From Montanilutibacter psychrotolerans (GTDB lineage Bacteria; Pseudomonadota; Gammaproteobacteria; Xanthomonadales; Xanthomonadaceae), in the NCBI RefSeq assembly GCF_003719825.1, contig NZ_RIBS01000004.1, positions 372,001-436,000 of the forward strand: a stretch of 64,000 bases of DNA, given 5' to 3'. The notes under the pieces are model-generated. The model saw only the letters and a list, made by a program, of their open reading frames with translations, did not search any database and was not told the DNA's origin. The stretch's first letter is position 1; each line of letters begins with the position of its first letter. Of this stretch, positions 45,002-54,502 are shown one piece after another. The translations under genes and the position numbers were made by a program.

Positions 45002-46294
45002 GTGCCAAAGGCAAAAATATTAGATCCGTGCATGCAGTACGGGGGGAAAGATCGCTATCTGACAGCGCTCAGGGGATCTCTCAATAGCGGCGACTTCACC
45101 ACCATGCGTTTGGCTGCCGCCTATGCAAAGACATCCGGTGTGGCTCGAATTTTCGACGATGTTAGTGCACTTCGCAAACGAGGCGGGAATGCGGGGCTCA
45201 TCGTAGGCATTGACCAGAAGGGCACCAGCTATCAGGCATTGAGCTTGGCAATGCAGGCATTTAATGAGGTGCACGTATCTCACACTGGGGGTGGGGGAAC
45301 GTTCCATCCCAAGTTCTGTCTGCTTGCAGGTCCCGTGAAGGCTCAGCTCATTGTCGGTTCGCACAATCTAACGTGTGGTGGCTTGGAAACGAATCTGGAA
45401 GCAGGAGTCGTTCTCACTTACGAGCTTCCGCTTGAGAACGTTGAGTTCCAAGAAGCCGACGCCATGTGGACAAATCTGCTTGCAGCAAGCTTCACTAAGC
45501 AGCTCAGCCCCGCGAGCTTGAACACTCTCCTTCTGGCGGGCTCTCTTTTTGACGAATCTGCCAAAGGAGCGAAGCGGAGCAACGTTGGCAGCAGCGCCCA
45601 AGGCGCGGGCGGCGCCCTAATTTTCCCTCGAGTAAAGCTCACCCCTCCCAGTGCGATTCCAAAGGGCGTATTGGCGGCGGCAGCGCCACTTCCGCCGGGG
45701 TACCCACCCGCCGGTCCCTTCATGCCTCCAGCACCTGTAGTTCCGGGGGCAGTACCGTTACCGCTTGGTCCCGTAGTGCCCGGGGTACCGGTAGCGCCTC
45801 CGCTCGCAGCCCCTACTGTAGCCGGGGCAGCCGCGCTCGCACTCGTTATCCAATTGAGACCACACGACAACGGTGAGATATTCCTGAGCATGAGTGCGGT
45901 GAAGCAGAATCCCGCATTCTTTGATTTTCCGTTCACCGGAAATACCACGCCCAAGAAGCTAGGGGGCGTAGCCTACCCGCAGCGTGTTCCCGATCCGGTC
46001 GTCGACGTTACAGTGTATTCGAGCACGGGTGCCAAGCTAGTGACCCAGCTGGCCTATGCGCTCAACACCGTCTATTACAAGCCCAAAAGTGAGCTCCGCG
46101 TCACCATGACGTCTGCTATCCGGGACCACATCAGTAACCTGTCTATCCTTCATATGCAAATCGGAAGTGGCGGAGTGGACTACATCATGGATGTTTACAA
46201 CCCTGGCAGTGCTGATTACGCGATGCTTCTGGCGTCCTGCAATCAGACTATGCCGGGTGGTGGAAGTGCTCCCAGGTTGTTCGGCTGGGTCTAG
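45002..46294 (+). CDS. PLD-superfamily restriction endonuclease (BfiI/NgoFVII-like)
   Basis: A 430-residue protein. The N-terminal PLD-type nuclease domain has H102-x-K104 (FHPKFCLL), N122 (GSHNLT) and E133 (NLEAGV). These offsets (0, 2, 20, 31) equal those I recall for the metal-independent enzyme BfiI (His105, Lys107, Asn125, Glu136). A long Pro/Ala/Gly-rich linker follows (about residues 215-280), longer than in BfiI, then a C-terminal domain (about 285-430) that should hold DNA recognition. It begins with GTG at 45002. It converges with a double methyltransferase gene (4-bp overlap of the 3' ends), which supports a complete restriction-modification system. Confidence 0.82.
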   Translation: MPKAKILDPCMQYGGKDRYLTALRGSLNSGDFTTMRLAAAYAKTSGVARIFDDVSALRKRGGNAGLIVGIDQKGTSYQALSLAMQAFNEVHVSHTGGGGTFHPKFCLLAGPVKAQLIVGSHNLTCGGLETNLEAGVVLTYELPLENVEFQEADAMWTNLLAASFTKQLSPASLNTLLLAGSLFDESAKGAKRSNVGSSAQGAGGALIFPRVKLTPPSAIPKGVLAAAAPLPPGYPPAGPFMPPAPVVPGAVPLPLGPVVPGVPVAPPLAAPTVAGAAALALVIQLRPHDNGEIFLSMSAVKQNPAFFDFPFTGNTTPKKLGGVAYPQRVPDPVVDVTVYSSTGAKLVTQLAYALNTVYYKPKSELRVTMTSAIRDHISNLSILHMQIGSGGVDYIMDVYNPGSADYAMLLASCNQTMPGGGSAPRLFGWV

Positions 46295-49101
46295 CCCTTT
46301 TTGAACCAATAGATCTCGTTAGTAGTGATGGTGTTCTTGCTATGGACTACGTTCTCACGCGTCACCGTGATGGGTTGAATGTGCTCCGTGGACCAGCCGG
46401 CAGCGTTGAACTGCTGTTCAATCACCCTCCCGCTACTGATCTTAATTTCAGTACCTCCTGCGGTGGTCTTGGTGTCGCCGATAACAACAAAGGCAGAGCC
46501 AGCGGGTTTGACCACTCGGGTGAGGTTCTGGACCACACGGTCCATCTTTTCGAAGTACTTGAGCAACAGGGCGGCGGTGTTCAGCTTTCTGAAACCCGCG
46601 TCCGTTCCTTGGTTTTCTGAGTGAATCATGCGCACCAGCTTGCGAGCAATGGAGGAGTTCAAAGAGCGAAGATCTCCTTCCTCGATCGTCGAATTGAGTG
46701 CGTTACGCTGGCGAGTAGTAATCTCTCTGCTCCCGATTAGCTGGTCTTCAGCGCACTTGCGTTGATCACTGGTCATGCTATGGCAGACCAGCATGCTCAA
46801 TCGATCCGTGTCGATGTAGGGCAGGGCGGTGGCATAAGGAGGGCTGGTAACAACAAGATCGACAGACTCATCTTTCAGTGACGCCTTTGCAAATGAATCT
46901 GCTTCATCGGATGGACTGAGATTTGCTTGCGCCCTGCCTAGAGGGTAGGGCGCGTGGTTCTTCACAGAGGCGAAATGACGGAGCCGCCTCCGTATATCCC
47001 TGATTTTTTGCGTCAGAAGTTCAAAGACGGGGGCGTCGTCAAGGGGCAGCGCTCTGCGTCGAATTCGCAAGTCTCGCGGCTCTTGGTGCGAAATATCGCG
47101 GATGATGCTGCTTAATGCGACTCGCAGGATGTCGCGTGTGTGGGCATCAGGCACATCGTCAATTTCGGCTAGAACCGCAGACATTTTTTGGATCACAGGC
47201 GCTGGAAACCATGCCACGATCTCATCGAGGATCGCGCCGTTGAACCTAACGGATGAACTGAGCTTGCCAATTGAACTCAAAGCTTGGAGCTTCCGCTCGA
47301 AGCTGCAGAGGAGATGGTCCCGATAGACCGCATCAGCGCCTACTGCTCCCACTTTGGCAACGGCAGTCGCAATGGCAACCGGATTGACATCAAAGCCTAC
47401 CGCGTTGCACCCCGACAAGGCTGCCTCAAGCAAGACTGTGCCGCTTCCACAGAATGGATCTATGACGGTGCTTCCGGGCTCAACCTTCGCTGTGTTGAAG
47501 AGCGCTTTGGCTAGCTGCGGGTAGAATTTACCTTTGTACGGATGGATTCCGTGCGTAACATACTTGGGATCCTTTCGCCCCACATGGGCGCTTTCGCCGC
47601 TCTCTAGAACCGCCTGCCAAGTGGGCTCAGTCGATCCTGATTTTGCCTTCAGTGCAGACGTAAAAGCCAAGCGCCTAGCCTGATTCCGCTGAAAGCGGTT
47701 CAGACGAACAATGAGACCTTCCTCTGTAAGCTCGGGCTTGCCCACTAGCGATTCAATTTCCTGCAGCGCAAGTAAATCTTCGTAGGGCTGCATCTTGTAG
47801 CTGGGCGGCTGTAAAGCAATGACGATGTCCGCAGACGGCTTGAACAGTACAAGAAGTTGCTCAGTTCTAAGGCGCCGCGCTGGGCTGGAGAACGAGCGCT
47901 TATTCTCTGGAAGATCGCGATTAATGATGCCTACCTGCTCAAAGCCAACGCTCACAGCCGCTTCACCTAGGTGCTTAGCTGTCTCGAACAGTTCCTTGTT
48001 GAAGATGGCATCGCCGACGACGAAGACAGCAAAGCTACCTGGCTTGAGTGCCAAGTACACGTTCGCGAGTACCAGCGTCATCTCCGAGATGTAGGAGCCG
48101 AACTCGGTTTTTTGCTTCTGGTGTCGAAGGTGCGAGCCAATCTCTGAGCTCGCCAGTCCCCGTGGATCGTGTCCTAGCCAAAAGATCCGAAAGCGATGGT
48201 AAAGGTGATAGTCGGTCGCGTTGGGGTAAGGTGGCGACGTCACGACCAAGTCAACTGACTCGGTTGCGATAGTTGAGCTAGGCTCGCTACCCACGATCTT
48301 CTTCCTCGCGTCCGCTGTAGCGAACACGGCTGAACGGAACTGCAGATGAGAGGCTTGTCGGCTCAGCTTGTCGATTGAGCTTGAAAGCGCTCTCGCAAAC
48401 CTAGCGATTACGTCACCCGCGACTATGCCCTTCTCGATAGCCGTGTATCGCGTTTCAGAGTCCTGATTGGATGCTCCCAGAATTTCCTTGGAGAAGCACG
48501 CCAGTGCAACTGCTTTGGATTCATCCAAAAGAAGGTGTTCAATGCGGAACCTTAGGTACGCGAGTTCCGCGGTCGCCTCGGCAGTGAACCACTTGTCGTG
48601 ATTAGGAATCTCAGGAACTCTGCTCCGGTCCCCCTCAAGCGGTGAAAGAGCCTCCTGAATTCGATGCGATGAGGAGGTCAACATGCGAAGTTCAGTGACC
48701 AGCTGGCTCAGCTCCACCTCGATCTCGGGAGTTAGGGTCGTGGTCTTAGCCGTACCTATGACTTGAGCCACTGGATTGAGATCTGTGCTGATGGCACGCC
48801 TGCCCAGCAGCAGTGCTTCTAGTGCTGTCGTGCCACTTCCGCCGAAGGGATCCCACACGAGATCGCCATGGTTAGAGAGTTTGGAGATCAGCGTGTTCGG
48901 TAGCTGCGGGATGAACTTTGCTGGGTAAGGATGAATGCCGTGTGCGAAATAGTCAGTCTTAGCAGATGCAAAATTCCAATCGATTGCATTCAGCGCCTCA
49001 AAGATGTCCTGGTGAGCATTTCGCACTGTTGAGGAATCGCTATGCGAAGTTCCAAGCGCGTCATCACGGGCGGCGTCGAGTTGTACAGATTGATCGGACA
49101 C
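46291..49101 (-). CDS. Internally duplicated two-domain DNA methyltransferase (N4C/N6A type)
   Basis: A 936-residue protein formed of two homologous methyltransferase modules. Each has HGIHPYxxKFxPQL (residues 54-67 and 517-530), the SAM motif DPFxGSGT (84-91 and 548-555) and the catalytic TSPPY (288-292 and 752-756). Motif I to motif IV is 204 residues in both, so this is a clear tandem duplication. SPPY favours N4-cytosine methylation. Asymmetric type IIS sites need one activity per strand, and BfiI has two separate methyltransferases, so here they appear fused. It is convergent with the PLD nuclease. The promoter region has TATAAT inside an inverted repeat. Confidence 0.9.
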   Translation of the reverse strand: MSDQSVQLDAARDDALGTSHSDSSTVRNAHQDIFEALNAIDWNFASAKTDYFAHGIHPYPAKFIPQLPNTLISKLSNHGDLVWDPFGGSGTTALEALLLGRRAISTDLNPVAQVIGTAKTTTLTPEIEVELSQLVTELRMLTSSSHRIQEALSPLEGDRSRVPEIPNHDKWFTAEATAELAYLRFRIEHLLLDESKAVALACFSKEILGASNQDSETRYTAIEKGIVAGDVIARFARALSSSIDKLSRQASHLQFRSAVFATADARKKIVGSEPSSTIATESVDLVVTSPPYPNATDYHLYHRFRIFWLGHDPRGLASSEIGSHLRHQKQKTEFGSYISEMTLVLANVYLALKPGSFAVFVVGDAIFNKELFETAKHLGEAAVSVGFEQVGIINRDLPENKRSFSSPARRLRTEQLLVLFKPSADIVIALQPPSYKMQPYEDLLALQEIESLVGKPELTEEGLIVRLNRFQRNQARRLAFTSALKAKSGSTEPTWQAVLESGESAHVGRKDPKYVTHGIHPYKGKFYPQLAKALFNTAKVEPGSTVIDPFCGSGTVLLEAALSGCNAVGFDVNPVAIATAVAKVGAVGADAVYRDHLLCSFERKLQALSSIGKLSSSVRFNGAILDEIVAWFPAPVIQKMSAVLAEIDDVPDAHTRDILRVALSSIIRDISHQEPRDLRIRRRALPLDDAPVFELLTQKIRDIRRRLRHFASVKNHAPYPLGRAQANLSPSDEADSFAKASLKDESVDLVVTSPPYATALPYIDTDRLSMLVCHSMTSDQRKCAEDQLIGSREITTRQRNALNSTIEEGDLRSLNSSIARKLVRMIHSENQGTDAGFRKLNTAALLLKYFEKMDRVVQNLTRVVKPAGSAFVVIGDTKTTAGGTEIKISSGRVIEQQFNAAGWSTEHIQPITVTRENVVHSKNTITTNEIYWFKKG

Positions 49102-49308
49102 AGAGGGGGCTCAAAAACGGTTCTGGGAATTATAGGCTAAACCCAGAACGAGAGGTCGGCTGCTCTCAACGTACCTCTATCCGATCTCATCCTTCGCGAC
49201 GAAAAGGGCGGCGAGCTGGCCCTCCATGTCGACAGACTGTGCTGATTGCCCGCCCGCTCCTTGGGGATGCGGGGATCTGCCATCCCCCGACGAATCCGTA
49301 ATTAGCTA
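49102..49308 (-). other. 207-bp right end of the island
   Basis: It carries the methyltransferase promoter (inverted repeat 49120-49149) and then about 150 bp of low-GC DNA running into the right arm at 49298. No gene was seen. Confidence 0.5.
49120..49149 (-). promoter_or_regulatory. Promoter of the methyltransferase within an inverted repeat
   Basis: Perfect 8-bp arms GTTCTGGG (49120-49127) and CCCAGAAC (49142-49149) flank 14 bp. On the reverse strand those 14 bp contain TATAAT (49134-49129). The -10 lies about 28 bp ahead of the methyltransferase ATG, so binding of a regulator or of the enzyme here would block transcription. The -35 is poor. Confidence 0.5.
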
Positions 49309-50758
<1,450 letters not shown>

Positions 50759-50816
50759 GCGAGCAGGGTTTTCAACGACGACTCCGCGATCGAATCGCGG
50801 ACCCAGGGAGTGGGCG

Positions 50817-51503
50817 ATGCACGGAAAGCGAAGGGTAGCGGGGCTGCTGGCAACGGCCGCATGGATGACGTTGGCGGGCAACGCGACGGCAGGCGCCGCC
50901 GGCGGTGACGGGATTGGCGCGGCGCTGGGCGACCCGCAGGCCTGCGCACAGGCCGAGGATTACCACGCCTGCACGCTGCGCGAGGAAGCCCGGCGGGTCG
51001 GCGAATCGAAGGCCCCGGTCAAGCGCGACGGACCGCAGCTGTGCGTGCGGCCTTCCGCTGGCGCGCCGGTCTGCTACCGCGACATCACGTTGGAGCAGTC
51101 CGAAGAGACGTACGCGATCCACCGCTTCCGCGGGGTGCTGCCAAACCTGCCGCTGGCGGTCATCGATATCACCCGGCACGAGGCCGGCGCGATCGAGCTG
51201 GTGTCGTTGCGCACCGGTGCCAGGACCGAGCTGTCGGGCATCGCCGCGCTGGCGCTCTCGCCCGATGGCCGCCATCTCGCGGCGGCCTCGGCCGATCTGG
51301 AAGCGGGCTACTTTCCCAACGACCTGGCGATCTACCGCATCGACGGCGACGCGCTGTCGGAAGCGTTTCGCGTGGCGCCCGACGACTGGGGTCCGGCGTC
51401 ACCGCGCTGGCAGGACGCGAACACCCTGCGGATCACCGAATCGACTGACGAGGGAGCCGTGCACGTGTACCGGCGCCACGCGACGGGCTGGCGGGAGCAG
51501 TGA
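50817..51503 (+). CDS. Secreted protein of unknown function
   Basis: A 228-residue protein with a signal peptide (about residues 1-26, NATAGA). The mature part has cysteines in QACAQAEDYHACTLREEARR and a pair in LCVRPSAGAPVCYRD. Beta-strand-like repeats follow, with TELSGIAALALSPDGRHLAAASADLEAGYFPNDLAIYRIDG. That segment resembles a single WD40/TolB-type blade (LSPDGRHLA). I cannot name the family. It starts 58 bp after glnB on the same strand. No catalytic motif was seen. Confidence 0.72.
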   Translation: MHGKRRVAGLLATAAWMTLAGNATAGAAGGDGIGAALGDPQACAQAEDYHACTLREEARRVGESKAPVKRDGPQLCVRPSAGAPVCYRDITLEQSEETYAIHRFRGVLPNLPLAVIDITRHEAGAIELVSLRTGARTELSGIAALALSPDGRHLAAASADLEAGYFPNDLAIYRIDGDALSEAFRVAPDDWGPASPRWQDANTLRITESTDEGAVHVYRRHATGWREQ

Positions 51504-51625
51504 GCCGCGGTCACCGCCGGTGGCAGCGCGGGAAACACAGGACACTGTGAGGCCGCCGCCCCGGCGTGGCTGACAGCGCCACCTGCGGGGCGATCCGCGA
51601 CGCCCGCATCCCGGCGGCCGCGCCG

Positions 51626-51657
51626 AAAAAAAAACAGCCCCGCACATGGCGGGGCTG
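51626..51657 (-). terminator. Intrinsic terminator of speE
   Basis: On the reverse strand, a perfect 9-bp stem CAGCCCCGC / GCGGGGCTG (51635-51643 with 51649-51657, 5-nt loop) leads into nine T (A-run 51626-51634 on the forward strand). It lies about 35 bp after the speE stop. Confidence 0.9.
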
Positions 51658-51692
51658 CTGTCGGCGAACCGCTTGCGCGGGGACGCAGGTGA

Positions 51693-52544
51693 TTACTCGC
51701 CCAGTGCCGCGGCCACGAACGGCGGCAACGTCGCCGCGCCCTTGTGGATGTCGGCGCTGTAGTACTTGCTGTCGAAGCCCTTGGCGCGCGCGTCCGCTTC
51801 GCGGAAGGCAAAGCCCTGGCCCTTGCGAGCCAGCGTGCAGCTCCACCAGCCGGTGGGGTAGCACGGCTGCGGGAAAGGCAGCGTCTGGAACGTGCTGAAG
51901 CCGGCCTTGCCCATCTCAGCGCGCATTTCCTTGATCAGGTCCAGCAGCACCAGCGGCGACTCGGACTGCTGGACGAGGATGCCGTCGTCCTTGAGCGCGC
52001 GGAAGCAGCTCTCGAAGAACGACTTGTTGAACAGGCCTTCGGCCGGGCCGACCGGGTCGGTCGAATCGACGATGACGATGTCCAGGCTGCCCGGCTCGGC
52101 GTTCTTCATGTACGCGATGCCGTCGTCGAACATCAGCTTCGCGCGCGGATCGTTGTTGGCATCGCACAGCTCCGGGAACCACTTCTCGGCCATGCGCGTG
52201 ACCTGCTCGTCGATGTCGCACTGCACCGCGCTCTCGACGCCGGGGTGCTTGAGCACTTCGCGCAGCGTGCCGCAATCGCCGCCACCGATGATGACCACGT
52301 TCTTCGGGTTGGCGTGGGTGAACAGCGCCGGGTGCGACATCATCTCGTGGTACAGGAAGTTGTCGCGCGTGGTCAGCATCATCGCGCCGTCGATGAGCAT
52401 GAGGTTGCCCCAGTCGGTGCTCTCGAAGATCTCGATCTTCTGGAAGGGCGACTGCACTTCATCGAGCTTGCGGGTGATGCGGTAGCCGATGGCCGAACCG
52501 GAGGGTTCGAAGTTCTCGTAGTGCCACGTCGTATTAGCGTTCAT
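51693..52544 (-). CDS. speE: Spermidine synthase
   Basis: A 283-residue aminopropyltransferase that makes spermidine from putrescine and decarboxylated SAM. Motifs are VVIIGGGDCGTLREVLKH (SAM-binding), DGAMMLTTRDNFLYHEMMSHP, and IVIVDSTDPVGPAEGLFNKSFF with the catalytic Asp. Length is normal. It forms the polyamine branch with speA at 54503. The start at 52544 (MNANTTWHYEN) begins the conserved region. The terminator at 51626-51657 ends it. Confidence 0.96.
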   Translation of the reverse strand: MNANTTWHYENFEPSGSAIGYRITRKLDEVQSPFQKIEIFESTDWGNLMLIDGAMMLTTRDNFLYHEMMSHPALFTHANPKNVVIIGGGDCGTLREVLKHPGVESAVQCDIDEQVTRMAEKWFPELCDANNDPRAKLMFDDGIAYMKNAEPGSLDIVIVDSTDPVGPAEGLFNKSFFESCFRALKDDGILVQQSESPLVLLDLIKEMRAEMGKAGFSTFQTLPFPQPCYPTGWWSCTLARKGQGFAFREADARAKGFDSKYYSADIHKGAATLPPFVAAALGE

Positions 52545-52785
52545 TCCAGTCCATCCGATCAAAAAGTGACCACCATCCGGCGCGCCCGGGCCGCCCTGTT
52601 GGGCCGGCGGACGCGTCGGTTCGGGCGCGGATTGTAGCGAACGGACATTGTCGGAGCGTGCAGGCGCTGCCTGATGGCCTTCACGCAGGGATGGCGACGC
52701 CTTCATGACGGTTTGCCAGGGATCCCGGCGCACGGCGGCCCTGCGGCCCGCCGTGCGCCTTCGGATCGGCCCCGTCGACAGGCGC

Positions 52786-53550
52786 TCAGGCGAGTGCGGG
52801 CTCTGCCACCGCGGCGACCCCGGCATCGCTGCCCATGCCCGGCCACGGCTGCTGCGGGTAGTAGCGCGCCATCATGCGGCCCACGTAGGCCACCAGGTTC
52901 GGGTATGACTCGGCCTCCCGGCGCAGGTCGGATGGGAACGTCGGCGCCATCAGGCCGGCCAGGACCGAGAACACCATCGCGTCGGTGCCGCTGGGCTGGT
53001 CGCCAAACAGGTAGGGCTGGTCGCCCAGCAGGATCGACAGCGCCGACAGCGAACGCGCGCCCAGTTCGACGATCTCGGCATGGCTGTGGCGGGTCAGGCC
53101 CACTCCGTGCACACGCTCCGATACCTGCGCCTGCACATCGGCCTGCACCGAGTCCGGCGCGCCGGCGAAGAAGTGCGCCGCCACCTTCGCGAAGTTCGCA
53201 GGCTGCAGCCAGCGCGTGTAGACCAAAGCCCACATCAGCTGGTTCTCGACCATGCGCTCGATGGCCCAGGCCTGCGCGCGCTGCCGGATGTCGAGCGCAG
53301 CGTCGAGGTCGATGCCGTATTCGCGCTCGATGTGGCTGCGGATGAAGGTCGAATCGGCGATGCGCACGCCGGCGTCTTCGATGAAGGGCAATTGGCCCTT
53401 GGGCGAATCGCCCGGCATCGCGCGTTCGACGCGATAGACCAGTCCGGCCATCTGCAACTGGACTTCGGACTTGCTGCAGTACGGGCTCAGCTCGGGCACG
53501 CCGAACGCGGGGCCGAAGCTGTAGAGGGTGATCGGGGCTTGCGTTTCCAT
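52786..53550 (-). CDS. Glutathione S-transferase family protein
   Basis: A 254-residue GST. The N-terminal thioredoxin-fold domain holds ITLYSFGPAFGVPELSPYCSK, GQLPFIEDAGVRIADSTFI and an ESxxI-like GSH contact. A helical C-terminal domain begins at about residue 90 and includes YLFGDQPSGTDAMVFSVL, the N-capping-box region. The failed-axin or metaxin-like variants share this N-terminal look, so the exact class is uncertain. It is divergent from the WYL regulator gene (103-bp spacer), which may control it. Confidence 0.85.
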   Translation of the reverse strand: METQAPITLYSFGPAFGVPELSPYCSKSEVQLQMAGLVYRVERAMPGDSPKGQLPFIEDAGVRIADSTFIRSHIEREYGIDLDAALDIRQRAQAWAIERMVENQLMWALVYTRWLQPANFAKVAAHFFAGAPDSVQADVQAQVSERVHGVGLTRHSHAEIVELGARSLSALSILLGDQPYLFGDQPSGTDAMVFSVLAGLMAPTFPSDLRREAESYPNLVAYVGRMMARYYPQQPWPGMGSDAGVAAVAEPALA

Positions 53551-53653
53551 CGCGGTGTTCCTGGTGGGGGTGGGGGAAGAGGCCGCTATGCTGGCGCCCC
53601 CCTGTTGCCACCGGTGTGGCAACAGCAGCACGGCATTCACCGGAGGGAGCTCG

Positions 53654-54385
53654 ATGCGTCGCGCCGATCGACTGTTCCAGATCATCCAGGTCCTGCGCCG
53701 GCATCGCCGCGCGGTCACCGCGGCCGAACTCGCGGCGGAACTGGAAACCTCGCCACGCACGGTCTATCGCGACATCGCGACGCTGGTGGGGCAGCGCGTG
53801 CCGATCCGCGGCGAGGCCGGCAGCGGTTACGTGCTCGAACGCGGCTACGACCTGCCGGCGCTGATGCTGACGCCCGACGAGATCGAGGCCGCCGTGCTCG
53901 GCGCGCAGTGGGTCAGTGGCCGCGGCGACCCGGCGCTGGCGCGCGCGGCGCAGGACCTGATCGCGAAGATCGCCGCAGCGGTGCCCGAGCGGCTGCGGCC
54001 CTACGTGTTCGAGCCGGCCAGCGAAACCCCGCCGGCGCGCGCACGCGTGGTGACCGACGGCCTGGACATCGGGCGCCTGCGCGAGCAGATCCATGCCGGA
54101 CGCAAGATCGCCCTGCGCTACCGCGATGAGAGCGGACGGGAGAGCGAGCGCGTGGTCTGGCCGGTCACAGTGGGCTACCTCGACACGGTGCGCATCCTGG
54201 TGGCGTGGTGCGAGCTGCGCGGCGACTTCCGGCATTTCCGCGCCGACCGCGTGCTGGCGGCGATGTTCCTCGATGTGCGTTGCCCGCAGCGGCCAGCGAC
54301 CCTGCGCGCGCAGTGGCGGCGCTCGCTGGGGCTTCGCCGGCGTCCGTCCGCCGACGAGGCCGACGCGCGCCCCGCGGCGGTCTAG
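53654..54385 (+). CDS. YafY-type transcriptional regulator (HTH-11 plus WYL)
   Basis: A 243-residue regulator: an N-terminal HTH_11 domain (RRHRRAVTAAELAAELETSPRTVYRDIATL) and a C-terminal WYL-like effector domain (about residues 140-220), with IALRYRDESGRESERVVWPVTVGYLDTVRILVAWCELRGDFRHFRADR. WYL domains bind nucleotides or nucleic acid. It is divergent from the GST gene. The GGAGGGAGC Shine-Dalgarno before the ATG supports 53654. Confidence 0.9.
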   Translation: MRRADRLFQIIQVLRRHRRAVTAAELAAELETSPRTVYRDIATLVGQRVPIRGEAGSGYVLERGYDLPALMLTPDEIEAAVLGAQWVSGRGDPALARAAQDLIAKIAAAVPERLRPYVFEPASETPPARARVVTDGLDIGRLREQIHAGRKIALRYRDESGRESERVVWPVTVGYLDTVRILVAWCELRGDFRHFRADRVLAAMFLDVRCPQRPATLRAQWRRSLGLRRRPSADEADARPAAV

Positions 54386-54502
54386 CGGGCCTGCAGCGAC
54401 GCCAATGGCGCCGGCGCGCCGGGCTCCCGGCAGCCACGGCAACGTGGCGTTTGCCCCCGGGCGCTAGAATGCGCGTCCCCCACCCCCATTGGTGTCACGC
54501 CG

